Assembly (NCBI GenBank): GCA_018822845.1
Contig: JAHJJD010000127.1
Coordinates: forward strand, 1 to 64,000
Direction: 5' to 3'
DNA from: Gammaproteobacteria bacterium
Lineage (GTDB): Bacteria > Pseudomonadota > Gammaproteobacteria > Thiotrichales > Thiotrichaceae
Length of the DNA: 64,000 bases
Shown one piece after another: positions 38,007 to 45,695 of this stretch (the first letter of the stretch is position 1; each line of letters begins with the position of its first letter). The translations under genes were made by a program, and so were the position numbers. Below the pieces are notes generated by a model. The model saw only the letters and a list, made by a program, of their open reading frames with translations, had not been told where the DNA came from and searched no databases.

Positions 38007-41000
38007 TCAATTAGTCCTGGCAGCACGAAATCCAACGAGGTCGTCCCGGGTGGCGGGCGAGTAGTCGCTGCGGTTAGACGCGCGGAGGTACCTCGGTAGG
38101 CCGCTCCAGGAGCCGCCGCGAACAACACGCGACACACTGGTGTCGCAGCCCGTGCGGGCAGCCCCATCGACTGACGCCCCCTTGTAATTGTCTTGCCAAC
38201 AATCTTCCGCCCACTCGTAAACATTGCCCTGCATATCATGCAAACCAAACTGACTGGCAGGGAATGAACCTACAGGCGCAGTCTCAACCCACTTATCCCT
38301 TCCCACGGCCAAACCACCACAACATTCATCCTTACCATAATTCGCCAGCTCATGTGATGCTTTATTGCCCCACGGGTAGGCTGTATCCGTCCCTGCCCGT
38401 GCTGCGAACTCCCACTCTGCTTCCGTTGGTAGCCGCCATGTGCGCCCCGTGGTTGACGATAGCCAGTCCAGATAAGCCTTCGCCCCAAACCAGCTTACAT
38501 TGATGACCGGGTGCTGTTCAAAGCCCTGCTCAACTGTAAACGCGCCATCCTTACCCGCCAGAATATGGCTGGAGCTATCCTCATCTTTGCTGCTGAACCA
38601 TGGCTCTTTTTCCGTGCCGCGCTGCTTGACAGCATTCAGGAACGCCACATACTGCTGGTTCGTCACCTCATACTTGCCCAACAGGAACCGCTTGACCGTG
38701 ACTTCATGCGCGGGCTTTTCATCGTCGTCACAACCACCCTCAACGTTATCGCGTGACTCCACACATCCCATTGTGAACTTGCCGCCAGCGATGTTCACCA
38801 TTTCCGGCACATCTTCAACTCCCCCCTTTGCAAAAGGGGGGCTGGGGGGGACTTCTCCCTTGGCATCCGCCCCTTTAACCTGAACCGCAGCAGCATCGAC
38901 GGTAGAGGGCAAAGGGTTAATTGTCCTGGCAGCACGAAATCCAACGAGGTTGAGTCGGGTGGCGGGCGAGCTGTAGGTGCGGTCAGACGCGCGGAGGCCC
39001 CCCGGTAGGTAGAACCAGGAGCCGCCGCGAACAACACGCGACACACAGGTGTCGCTGCCCGGACGGGCACTGCCATCCGTTGGCGCATCCTTGTAATCAC
39101 CTTCCCAGCAATCTTCTGCCCATTCCCACACATTTCCCTGCATATCATACACACCACCGTAAGGGGCAAAACTGGCAACAGGGGAAGTGAATTCAAATTG
39201 ATCCTTGCAGGATTGATTATCACAGTTTGCCTTGTTCTCACCGATGGCATTACCCCAAGGGTAGGCAGTATCCGTCCCGGCGCGGGCGGCATATTCCCAT
39301 TCGGCTTCGGTTGGCAAACGCCATGTCTGTCTGGCTTGCCCACTCAGCCATTGCAGGTAAGCTTTGGCATCATCCCAACTGACGCAGGCTACAGGGTGAT
39401 ACTCTGCCTGAGTGAAACCGGGATTGCGCCATGAATTCCCCTTGCCATCAATATAGTCATCTCCCTTATCGTTCAGAATGCGGCATGAACCTTCCTTTTC
39501 CGCCGTGGTTTCATAACCCGTGCCTTCCACAAAGGCGCGGAATTGCGCCACCGTCACTTCGGTTGCACTGATGGCAAAATCCGGCACAGTGACTTCGTGC
39601 GCTGGTTTTTCGTCGTTTTCACAACCACCCTCGACATTATCCCGCGACTCCACACAGCCCATCGTGAACTTGCCGCCCCGGATTTCCACCAGATGTGGTA
39701 TCGGCGCATCCTTGATCTCGCCTGCCACAGAGCCATCAGGAACGCCAGTGTTGTGGATACCCACCCCGACAAACGCCAAAGCCAGCAACAGCGCCGCAAG
39801 ACTCCCGCCCCGCTGCCAACGCACCGGCAGATAGGCGTCCGCCTGTTTCAGCCCCAGCTTGTCGCTGACCGCCACCAGATGTTTGCGCCCCTTGCGGGTC
39901 GCAGGCAGCGGGATTGCCACCATTTCATCACCCACCGTCTGCCGCAACGCGGGGAAGGATTTCACCAGTTGATCCAGTTCCTTCGCGCCCTGATCCGGGT
40001 CAAGCAACCAGCGCAGGCGGATGCGTTTCCAGCGCCACACTGCCCATTCAAGAGAGAAATCCCCCTCAATCCCCCTTTTGCAAAGGGGGAAGCCAGACAT
40101 GCCACCCATCATTTTTCGAAGCCGCTCCCCAATCCCCCCCTTTGCAAAAGGGGGGCAAGGGGGGATTTTCTTCCCCGGTTCCACAGCATCCAGCAAGGCA
40201 GTCCACGTTTCAATCACGCCAGGGAGGGGAAGGATCCCCCCCCGCAACGCCGCCAACACCTTCGGCGCAAATTCCGCCTTACCCCCCGCAGCCCATGTCC
40301 CCGGCAAATTCAACAAGCGTTGCACCGCCAAGCGCGGCACTTCCGCAAAATGCCTCCCACGCAACACCTCCGCCGCCGCCAGCGACCACGCCCCCGGATA
40401 CAAGGCCAATGCCTGCGCCCACGGCAATGCCCCCCCCAGCACCCGCGCCAGATAATCGTGGCACTCTTCCCCCTCCTGCTCGCGCCACTGTTCGACACTA
40501 TCCTGCCCGTTCCCTTCGACTCCGCTCAGGGAACGGGCAGGAGCTGATTCACCCCCCAACGCCGCCGCCAACCCCGCCGCATCCGCCTGCCACAACGCCA
40601 CCCCTTGCTGCAACAAACCCTGTTCCCGATGATCCCACCCGCGCTGTTCCTGCAAGGTCAGCAGTTTCGCCGTCGGCCACTCACCCCACGCAAACGTTTG
40701 TAAACCAATCGCCTTGTGCGTATCCGCAAACACCAGCATCAACAAATGTTGCTGGTGCGCTTCCCAGTCCTCCAGATGGTGCAACTGCCCATGCTGATCC
40801 ACAAACCGCGCCGGGCTGCTGTTGAAGCGCCCCAAGGTCAGCCGCACCCCACGCACCTGCAAGGCATTGGCGAACTCTTCCGCCAGCCCGTGCCAGCGTT
40901 GCTGCACCACCCCCTGTTCCAGCAGAATCAGGATTTGCTGCAACTCACGCTGCTTCTCAAACTTCAGGATGGGCACACTGCCCGATTGCGCGGTAGCCTC

Positions 41001-41939
41001 CACACTCGCAGGCACATCCACCTCACGGGTGAACTGCTCGGTGACGATGTAACGTAGCTGGTCAGCAAAATGGTCGTTATCCGCCTCCTCCAGCCACGGC
41101 GGCAGCTTGCCACCCACTAGCGCATCATCGAAATATTGCGCAGGCAAATCCGGGTCAGCGGGCAACAGCTTCACCCGTGGGACATACGCCCGTTGCCACC
41201 ACACCACCCCCAGGATTGCCGCCAGCAACCCACATAACCACGCCGCCGGTTGCCACAGGTCGGGCATGATGCGTTCATCGGCTTGTGGTTTGCGGGTGGT
41301 GACTTTGATGGTGTCGAAGAGTTCGCCTTGCGGCTGGGGCTTGGCAGCAAAATTGACATCCACGGACGGAGGCGGAGTCGCTGCAATCGTTGGTTCGTCT
41401 GGCTGAAAATACTGCCATGCTGCCAATGCCAACACCGACAGGACAATCATCGCAACCAGGCCCAACAACCAATGCTTGAAAGAAACCCCTCCCAACCTCC
41501 CCTTATCAGGGGAGGAGCCAGAGAACTGCATGGATTCTTGTCCTCCCCCTGACAAGGGGGAGTTAGAGGGGGTTTCTTTTTCTCCAACCACAAGCGGAAG
41601 GGGGGCATGGGGGTTAGCAAGCAACTGCTGGATTTCCTGCCGCCATTGCGCCGCATCCACCAGCGCATCCGCATCCAGCCCTGCATGGCGGAAATGGTTA
41701 CGGAATTGCTGCCTGAACAGAATGCGGGTTTCCCGCTCATTGACCAACAGGCTTTCCAGCACCCGTTCCAGCCGGTTGATTGTCCATTCGCCCTGGGTAG
41801 AAAGTGCGCGGTCGATGCGCCGATAATCACGCACACTGACCGGGATGCCAGTGCGGGCAAGCTGTTCAAGAAAAAAACTCAGCGGGTAAGAATCAACAGA
41901 CACGGCATTGCCCATCAAGCAAACAATGCCGTCAATCAT
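38007..41939 (-). CDS. DGR target: membrane protein with two C-terminal FGE/SUMF1 C-type lectin domains
   Basis: A 1310-residue protein. An N-terminal helical domain (about residues 10-110) precedes transmembrane segments near 154-178, 228-246 and 704-724. Two formylglycine-generating-enzyme-type (SUMF1) domains follow at about 746-1001 and 1045-1310. Both end in RVVRGGSW...GFRAAR, the C-type lectin fold diversified by DGRs. Each carries a variable repeat. Three CCCCC/GGGGG palindromic elements and one other palindrome are inserted in frame. The start is uncertain (41981, 41939 or 41915). It follows DUF3501 by 13 bp and is next to the CHAT-MoxR module. It is probably a diversified binding or receptor protein, not an active sulfatase-maturing enzyme. 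Confidence 0.85.
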   Translation of the reverse strand: MIDGIVCLMGNAVSVDSYPLSFFLEQLARTGIPVSVRDYRRIDRALSTQGEWTINRLERVLESLLVNERETRILFRQQFRNHFRHAGLDADALVDAAQWRQEIQQLLANPHAPLPLVVGEKETPSNSPLSGGGQESMQFSGSSPDKGRLGGVSFKHWLLGLVAMIVLSVLALAAWQYFQPDEPTIAATPPPSVDVNFAAKPQPQGELFDTIKVTTRKPQADERIMPDLWQPAAWLCGLLAAILGVVWWQRAYVPRVKLLPADPDLPAQYFDDALVGGKLPPWLEEADNDHFADQLRYIVTEQFTREVDVPASVEATAQSGSVPILKFEKQRELQQILILLEQGVVQQRWHGLAEEFANALQVRGVRLTLGRFNSSPARFVDQHGQLHHLEDWEAHQQHLLMLVFADTHKAIGLQTFAWGEWPTAKLLTLQEQRGWDHREQGLLQQGVALWQADAAGLAAALGGESAPARSLSGVEGNGQDSVEQWREQEGEECHDYLARVLGGALPWAQALALYPGAWSLAAAEVLRGRHFAEVPRLAVQRLLNLPGTWAAGGKAEFAPKVLAALRGGILPLPGVIETWTALLDAVEPGKKIPPCPPFAKGGIGERLRKMMGGMSGFPLCKRGIEGDFSLEWAVWRWKRIRLRWLLDPDQGAKELDQLVKSFPALRQTVGDEMVAIPLPATRKGRKHLVAVSDKLGLKQADAYLPVRWQRGGSLAALLLALAFVGVGIHNTGVPDGSVAGEIKDAPIPHLVEIRGGKFTMGCVESRDNVEGGCENDEKPAHEVTVPDFAISATEVTVAQFRAFVEGTGYETTAEKEGSCRILNDKGDDYIDGKGNSWRNPGFTQAEYHPVACVSWDDAKAYLQWLSGQARQTWRLPTEAEWEYAARAGTDTAYPWGNAIGENKANCDNQSCKDQFEFTSPVASFAPYGGVYDMQGNVWEWAEDCWEGDYKDAPTDGSARPGSDTCVSRVVRGGSWFYLPGGLRASDRTYSSPATRLNLVGFRAARTINPLPSTVDAAAVQVKGADAKGEVPPSPPFAKGGVEDVPEMVNIAGGKFTMGCVESRDNVEGGCDDDEKPAHEVTVKRFLLGKYEVTNQQYVAFLNAVKQRGTEKEPWFSSKDEDSSSHILAGKDGAFTVEQGFEQHPVINVSWFGAKAYLDWLSSTTGRTWRLPTEAEWEFAARAGTDTAYPWGNKASHELANYGKDECCGGLAVGRDKWVETAPVGSFPASQFGLHDMQGNVYEWAEDCWQDNYKGASVDGAARTGCDTSVSRVVRGGSWSGLPRYLRASNRSDYSPATRDDLVGFRAARTN
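38015..38117 (-). repeat. DGR variable repeat 2 (C-terminal FGE domain)
   Basis: This 103-bp segment encodes the last lectin loops of the second FGE domain (GGSWSGLPRYLRASNRSDYS and on). Against variable repeat 1 it has 16 differences, all but one at first or second positions of scattered codons ending in C or G, and the remaining 87 bases are identical. Every difference is explained if the template base was adenine. Confidence 0.82.
38820..38858. repeat. Palindromic CCCCC/GGGGG element inserted in frame (single unit)
   Basis: A 39-bp palindromic unit with core ccccccctttgcaaaagg, encoding the peptide GEVPPSPPFAKGGVEDV on the minus strand. It lies in the linker between the two FGE domains. 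It is the single-unit relative of the paired elements at 40053, 41478, 43905 and 63121. Confidence 0.75.
38925..39027 (-). repeat. DGR variable repeat 1 (first FGE domain)
   Basis: The counterpart of the C-terminal repeat, encoding GGSWFYLPGGLRASDRTYSS and on at the end of the first FGE domain. Invariant codons, including their third positions, are identical to variable repeat 2, although the flanking domain sequences have diverged in protein and DNA. This suggests repeated homing from one template. Confidence 0.82.
40053..40173. repeat. Paired palindromic element inserted in frame in the DGR target gene
   Basis: A roughly 120-bp element bounded by inverted ends (gagaaatccccctc and ggggggattttcttc). 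It holds two CCCCC...GGGGG palindromes joined by a unique spacer. It is read through in the coding frame as a Pro/Gly/Lys-rich insert (PPCPPFAKGGIG and on) of about 40 residues between otherwise continuous protein sequence. Confidence 0.8.
40501..40542. repeat. Perfect 15-bp palindrome inserted in frame
   Basis: The arms tcctgcccgttccct (40501-40515) and agggaacgggcagga (40528-40542) with a 12-base loop form a perfect hairpin. It is 42 bp long, keeps the frame and encodes SAPARSLSGVEGNG on the minus strand. The loop tcgactccgctc matches a palindrome family common in environmental bacterial genomes. Confidence 0.75.
41478..41584. repeat. Paired palindromic element inserted in frame near the first transmembrane helix
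   Basis: Bounded by gaaagaaacccctc and gagggggtttctttttc, with two internal palindromes (cctccccttatcaggggagg and cctgacaagg types). It adds about 35 residues (TPSNSPLSGGGQ and SSPDKGRLGGVS) just before the first transmembrane helix without breaking the frame. Confidence 0.8.
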
Positions 41940-41952
41940 AGCATATTCAGGC

Positions 41953-42534
41953 TTATGCCAAATCTGCCGCCAGCGAAGCACGCGATGCTTCGCCCAAAGT
42001 CACGGTATGCGCATAATGCAGATGTTCAATCCCCATCTGGATGGCAGCACCCTCTTTCACTGCCGCCACCATGATCGGCGTCAGCTCAAAGCGCAGGAAA
42101 TGCACTGAAGACGTTTTCTCTTCTGTCTCCCGCTCCAGATCTTCATTGGCGATAGGGTAAACCTTATCGAAACCCATTACCTGCACCCAGGTCTGGCGCT
42201 CAATACCGATCAACTTCGACAGCCACACCTTGCGCTCTTCCTCATCCGGGAATTCCACCATGAAAGTGGCTTTCCAGTTGGAACCATCCGGAATCAGCGG
42301 ATTGTAAGCTTCCAGCTCCTCCTCAATGCCCGCAGCCTCGAAAATCTTTTCGATGCGCAACATTTCCTGGATCTGGTACTGCATGGTCAGGCGGTCTTCG
42401 AAATACAGGGTCGCATTCGGGCCGATATGCACTTTGCGAGCGGCCTTGTGCATAATCACCTTTTCACGGAACGCCTTCCGCTCCACAGAATACTGCTCCA
42501 GACTCATCAGGTCTGCGCGTGTCAATTTATCCAT
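41953..42534 (-). CDS. DUF3501 family protein
   Basis: A 193-residue DUF3501 protein of unknown function. It starts MDKLTRADLMSLEQYSVER and contains the conserved block HIGPNATLYFEDRLTMQYQI near residues 36-55. It is 11 bp downstream of the Fe-S oxidoreductase gene with GGAGC before its ATG. DUF3501 is nearly always found with this Fe-S protein and rubrerythrin, so it probably serves the same oxygen- or peroxide-related electron transfer. Confidence 0.93.
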   Translation of the reverse strand: MDKLTRADLMSLEQYSVERKAFREKVIMHKAARKVHIGPNATLYFEDRLTMQYQIQEMLRIEKIFEAAGIEEELEAYNPLIPDGSNWKATFMVEFPDEEERKVWLSKLIGIERQTWVQVMGFDKVYPIANEDLERETEEKTSSVHFLRFELTPIMVAAVKEGAAIQMGIEHLHYAHTVTLGEASRASLAADLA

Positions 42535-42545
42535 TTACTTGCTCC

Positions 42546-43889
42546 TTACAGTCCGTAAGCTATCCGCAACATGGTCATGGGATGGGTTGGCTCCGGCATC
42601 CCTTCATCCAGCCCGTTTTCGATCTGGCGTCCCGCCATCGGGCAGTCACTGCCGTAGTAATCCGGCTTGCTCTGCTTGACCTTGTTGAACACCGGACGGC
42701 AGATTTTCATTGAAACATCGTGGAATTCACTTTTCACCGCATACGTGCCGTCATGGCCGGAACAACGCTCCAGCAGCTCCAGTTTAGTGTCAGGAATCAG
42801 CTCCAGCAGCTCACGGGTCTTGTAGCCGATGTTCTGCACCCGCAGGTGGCAAGCGGTGTGATAACTGACCTTACCCAAGGATTTCTTGAAGTTGGTGTTC
42901 AACTTCCCTTCCTTGTGACGCAGCATCAGGTATTCGAACGGGTCGAAAATGCGCGATTTCACGGTTTGCACATCAGCATCATCCGGGAACATCAGCGGCA
43001 ATTCCTGCTTGAACATCAGCACGCAGGAAGGCACTGGCCCGACAATATCCCAGCCTTCGTTGATGAGCTTCATCATCGCCGGGATATTCACATCCTTGGC
43101 GGCAGCTACCGCATCCAGATCACCCAGCTCCAGCTTGGGCATACCACAGCATTGCTCCTTATCCAGCAAAGTGACAGGAATACCGTTGTGCTCAAACACC
43201 TTGCGCAGGTCTTCGACGATATGCGGCTCGTTGTAGTTGCCGTAACAGGTCGCGAAAATCGCCACCTTGCCGCTTGTACGCCCCGCTGCAACGGCTTTAC
43301 CCTCATCCAGCACCTTATGACGGGCAACACGGTCACGCCCCTTGTCGCTGTGATAAGACGGAATCTTGGCGTCTGGATGCACGCCCAGCACTTTATCCAG
43401 TTGCTTGCGGAACGCCGGGTTCTGGTTCATCTTGTTGACCACAGCGGAAACCACCGGAATCCCGGCCAGCTTGCCCACCCTATCGGTAGAACTCAGCAGC
43501 TTGTCGCGGAATCTGGTTTCGCCTTTTTTGAACTTGACCGCCTTAGCACGCAGCATCAGGTGCGGGAAGTCGAGGTTCCACTCATGCGGCGGAATGTATG
43601 GGCACTTGGTCATGTAGCACAGGTCGCAAAGGTAACAATGGTCGACAACCTGCCAATAATCTTCTTTCTTGACCCCATCCACCTCCATGCTCGCGGAATT
43701 ATCAACGAGATCAAACAGGGTGGGGAATGAGTTACACAAGCTGACGCAACGGCGGCAACCGTGACACAGATCAAAAACGCGCTCCATTTCATGCAGAACA
43801 GCGTCTTCGTTGTAAAATTCGGGATTTTTCCAGTCGAGCGGGTGACGGGTAGGCGCTTCGAGGCTGCCTTCGCGTTTCGGGTTGGCCAT
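42546..43889 (-). CDS. Heterodisulfide reductase-related Fe-S oxidoreductase (GlpC-like)
   Basis: A 447-residue protein with two 4Fe-4S motifs near the N-terminus (CHGCRRCVSLCNSFP at about residues 38-52 and CYLCDLCYMTKCPY at about 90-103). Two CCG-type cysteine domains follow, with CCGMPKLE and CSGHDGTY. The design is that of GlpC/HdrD subunits that pass electrons to a quinone or thiol. With rubrerythrin upstream and DUF3501 downstream it forms a conserved three-gene set, probably a peroxide-reducing electron path. AGGAG precedes the ATG. Confidence 0.93.
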   Translation of the reverse strand: MANPKREGSLEAPTRHPLDWKNPEFYNEDAVLHEMERVFDLCHGCRRCVSLCNSFPTLFDLVDNSASMEVDGVKKEDYWQVVDHCYLCDLCYMTKCPYIPPHEWNLDFPHLMLRAKAVKFKKGETRFRDKLLSSTDRVGKLAGIPVVSAVVNKMNQNPAFRKQLDKVLGVHPDAKIPSYHSDKGRDRVARHKVLDEGKAVAAGRTSGKVAIFATCYGNYNEPHIVEDLRKVFEHNGIPVTLLDKEQCCGMPKLELGDLDAVAAAKDVNIPAMMKLINEGWDIVGPVPSCVLMFKQELPLMFPDDADVQTVKSRIFDPFEYLMLRHKEGKLNTNFKKSLGKVSYHTACHLRVQNIGYKTRELLELIPDTKLELLERCSGHDGTYAVKSEFHDVSMKICRPVFNKVKQSKPDYYGSDCPMAGRQIENGLDEGMPEPTHPMTMLRIAYGL

Positions 43890-43904
43890 TTTTATTCTCC
43901 TATG

Positions 43905-44007
43905 GAAGAAACCCCTCCCAGCCTCCCCTTGTCAGGGGAGGAGCAAAAAGCGCCTGGCTTTTGAACTTCCCCCTTTGAAAAAGGGGGACTGAGGGGGATT
44001 TTTCTTC
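43905..44007. repeat. Paired palindromic element between rubrerythrin and Fe-S genes
   Basis: A 103-bp intergenic member of the family. The inverted ends gaagaaacccctc and gagggggatttttcttc enclose two palindromes (cctccccttgtcaggggagg and ccccctttgaaaaaggggg) and a unique spacer. It sits inside the operon, so its hairpins may affect the mRNA between the two genes. Confidence 0.8.
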
Positions 44008-44009
44008 GA

Positions 44010-44429
44010 TTAAGCGTCCAGGTTATCCAGCGCCTTCTGGAAACGGTTGGCGTGGGAACGCTCAGCCTTGGCCAGCGTTTCAAACCAGTCAGCAATTTCG
44101 TCAAAACCTTCGTCACGCGCATCCTTGGCCATACCAGGGTACATGTCAGTGTACTCGTGGGTTTCACCAGCGATGGAAGCCTTCAGATTGTCGGAAGTAG
44201 CACCGATTGGCAGGCCGGTTGCCGGGTCGCCGGAAGCTTCCAGATATTCCAGGTGGCCATGGGCGTGACCAGTCTCACCTTCAGCAGTGGAACGGAAAAC
44301 AGTCGCAACATCGTTGTAGCCTTCCACGTCAGCTTTTGCTGCGAAGTAGAGATAACGGCGGTTGGCTTGTGATTCACCAGCGAATGCATCTTTCAGATGC
44401 TGTTCTGTCTTACTTCCCTTCAGTTCCAT
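44010..44429 (-). CDS. Rubrerythrin (diiron domain only)
   Basis: A 139-residue rubrerythrin-type diiron protein that reduces peroxide. The helix motifs with metal ligands are [22 protein letters not shown] and [11 protein letters not shown], followed by [10 protein letters not shown]. It ends after the four-helix bundle, so the C-terminal rubredoxin domain of classical rubrerythrin (about 190 residues) is absent and the electron donor must be separate. The Fe-S protein and DUF3501 downstream are the likely partners. A GAGGAG ribosome-binding site precedes the ATG. Confidence 0.94.
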   Translation of the reverse strand: MELKGSKTEQHLKDAFAGESQANRRYLYFAAKADVEGYNDVATVFRSTAEGETGHAHGHLEYLEASGDPATGLPIGATSDNLKASIAGETHEYTDMYPGMAKDARDEGFDEIADWFETLAKAERSHANRFQKALDNLDA

Positions 44430-44567
44430 AGATGGACTCCTCGGTTGTGTGGTTGATTAAACTATTTGGAGCATTGTACTCTAAGCAAAAGTACGACGCG
44501 CTTCCAATCGTATATTTTGAATGTTTCAATCGATTTAAACAAACACACTATTTCTAAGGAGAGGAAC

Positions 44568-45640
44568 ATGAAAGCCGCCGCAGCCGTTTACACGCTAGCT
44601 TCCGTCGCAGTGCTCGGACTCATGATTTACACCCGCACACCTGTCGAAGCTCCCGCACCGGCCCAGGCCGCACCTGCGCAGGAGATGACCAACCCGACAC
44701 AGCCAAATACCGCACAACAGCCCACTACAGCAGACACACCCGTTGCGCCACCCCAAGACAATGCGGTAGCGCCCACAGCGCCTACAGCAGCACCTGTAAC
44801 ACCACCCCAGATGCCGCCCGCAACCACTGAACCGGCTCCACCACCTGCTGAACAGTCCACTCCGGACGAAAAAAAAAATTTGATGTAAACCCCGCCGTAG
44901 CAAAACCTGCGCCCGCTGCCAACGCTGTTCCCGATTATGCGCGGGAGCAGCGCATGGCCAGCGAAATCAGCGACACGATTCTGGACGGTGAAGTCGTCTC
45001 CCTGAGCGATGGCACGCACAACTTCATGGGCATCCTGACCGCAGCAGAGCAGCCAAGAGGAGCCGTCATCATCCTGCATGGGCGCGGCTATCACCCGGAC
45101 TGGCAGGATGTAGCCCACCCCCTGCGCACAGGCCTGGCAGAAAAAGGCTGGACAACCCTTTCCCTGCAAATGCCAGCACTTGAAAAGGAAGCCAAATATT
45201 TTGACTACGTACCGCTATTCCCCAATGCCGACAAGCGCATTGATGCAGGCATCGCCCTCCTGAAACAGAAAGGCATATCCACCATCGTACTCGTTGCTCA
45301 CAGCTGTGGCGCGCACATGGCCATGCATTGGGTAGAAAACAAAGGGGATGCTGACATTGCAGCCTACGTTGGACTGGGCATGGGAGCTACTGACTACCAG
45401 CAGGAGATGGCGCACGGCTTCCCGCTGGACAAGATGAAAGCGCCGATACTGGATGTGTACGGCGAAAAGGAATACCCGCAGGTTATCAACACAGCCCCGG
45501 AGCGCCAAGCTCTTATGCAAAAAGCAGGAAACAGCCAATCCAGGCAAATGGTATTACCCGATGCTGACCACTATTTCCACGACAAAGGCTCCGAACTCAC
45601 CGCTGTTGTCGCTAACTGGCTAAACAGTCTTCAGATGTAA
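44568..45640 (+). pseudogene. DUF3530 alpha/beta hydrolase split by an A10 frameshift
   Basis: Two frames read as one protein if the ribosome or polymerase shifts by one base in a run of ten A (44869-44878). The first (44568-44888) encodes a signal anchor (about residues 5-22) and an Ala/Pro/Thr-rich stretch. The second (from about 44880 to 45640) encodes a DUF3530 alpha/beta hydrolase domain with LHGRGYHPDWQDV and the nucleophile elbow AHSCGAH. Fused, the product would have about 357 residues, exported or anchored. It may be a real frameshift, a slippage site or a sequencing error. It is bounded by a terminator at 45661. Confidence 0.8.
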
Positions 45641-45660
45641 TCCTGACCGGGAGTCCAAAC

Positions 45661-45691
45661 GAAAAAAGGCTGCTTGAGCGGCCTTTTTTCT
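45661..45691. terminator. Bidirectional intrinsic terminator
   Basis: The stem gaaaaaaggctgc with gcggccttttttc (one mismatch) and loop ttga lies between the convergent hydrolase gene and the NlpC/P60 gene. A and T runs flank it on both strands. Confidence 0.88.
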
Positions 45692-45695
45692 CTCA

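Noticed and set aside
37664..39027. A complete, active DGR in this window
   Set aside because: No reverse transcriptase, full-length Avd or intact template is visible; only a target gene and remnants. The variable repeats may be fossils or be served in trans.
38007..41939. The FGE-domain protein as a sulfatase-maturing enzyme
   Set aside because: There is no sulfatase gene nearby, and the paired variable repeats point to a diversified lectin-like binding role.
37295..44007. Direct and inverted repeats in the 37-44 kb island as a CRISPR array
   Set aside because: The repeats are palindromic elements of unequal spacing, partly inside genes, without regularly sized spacers or cas genes.
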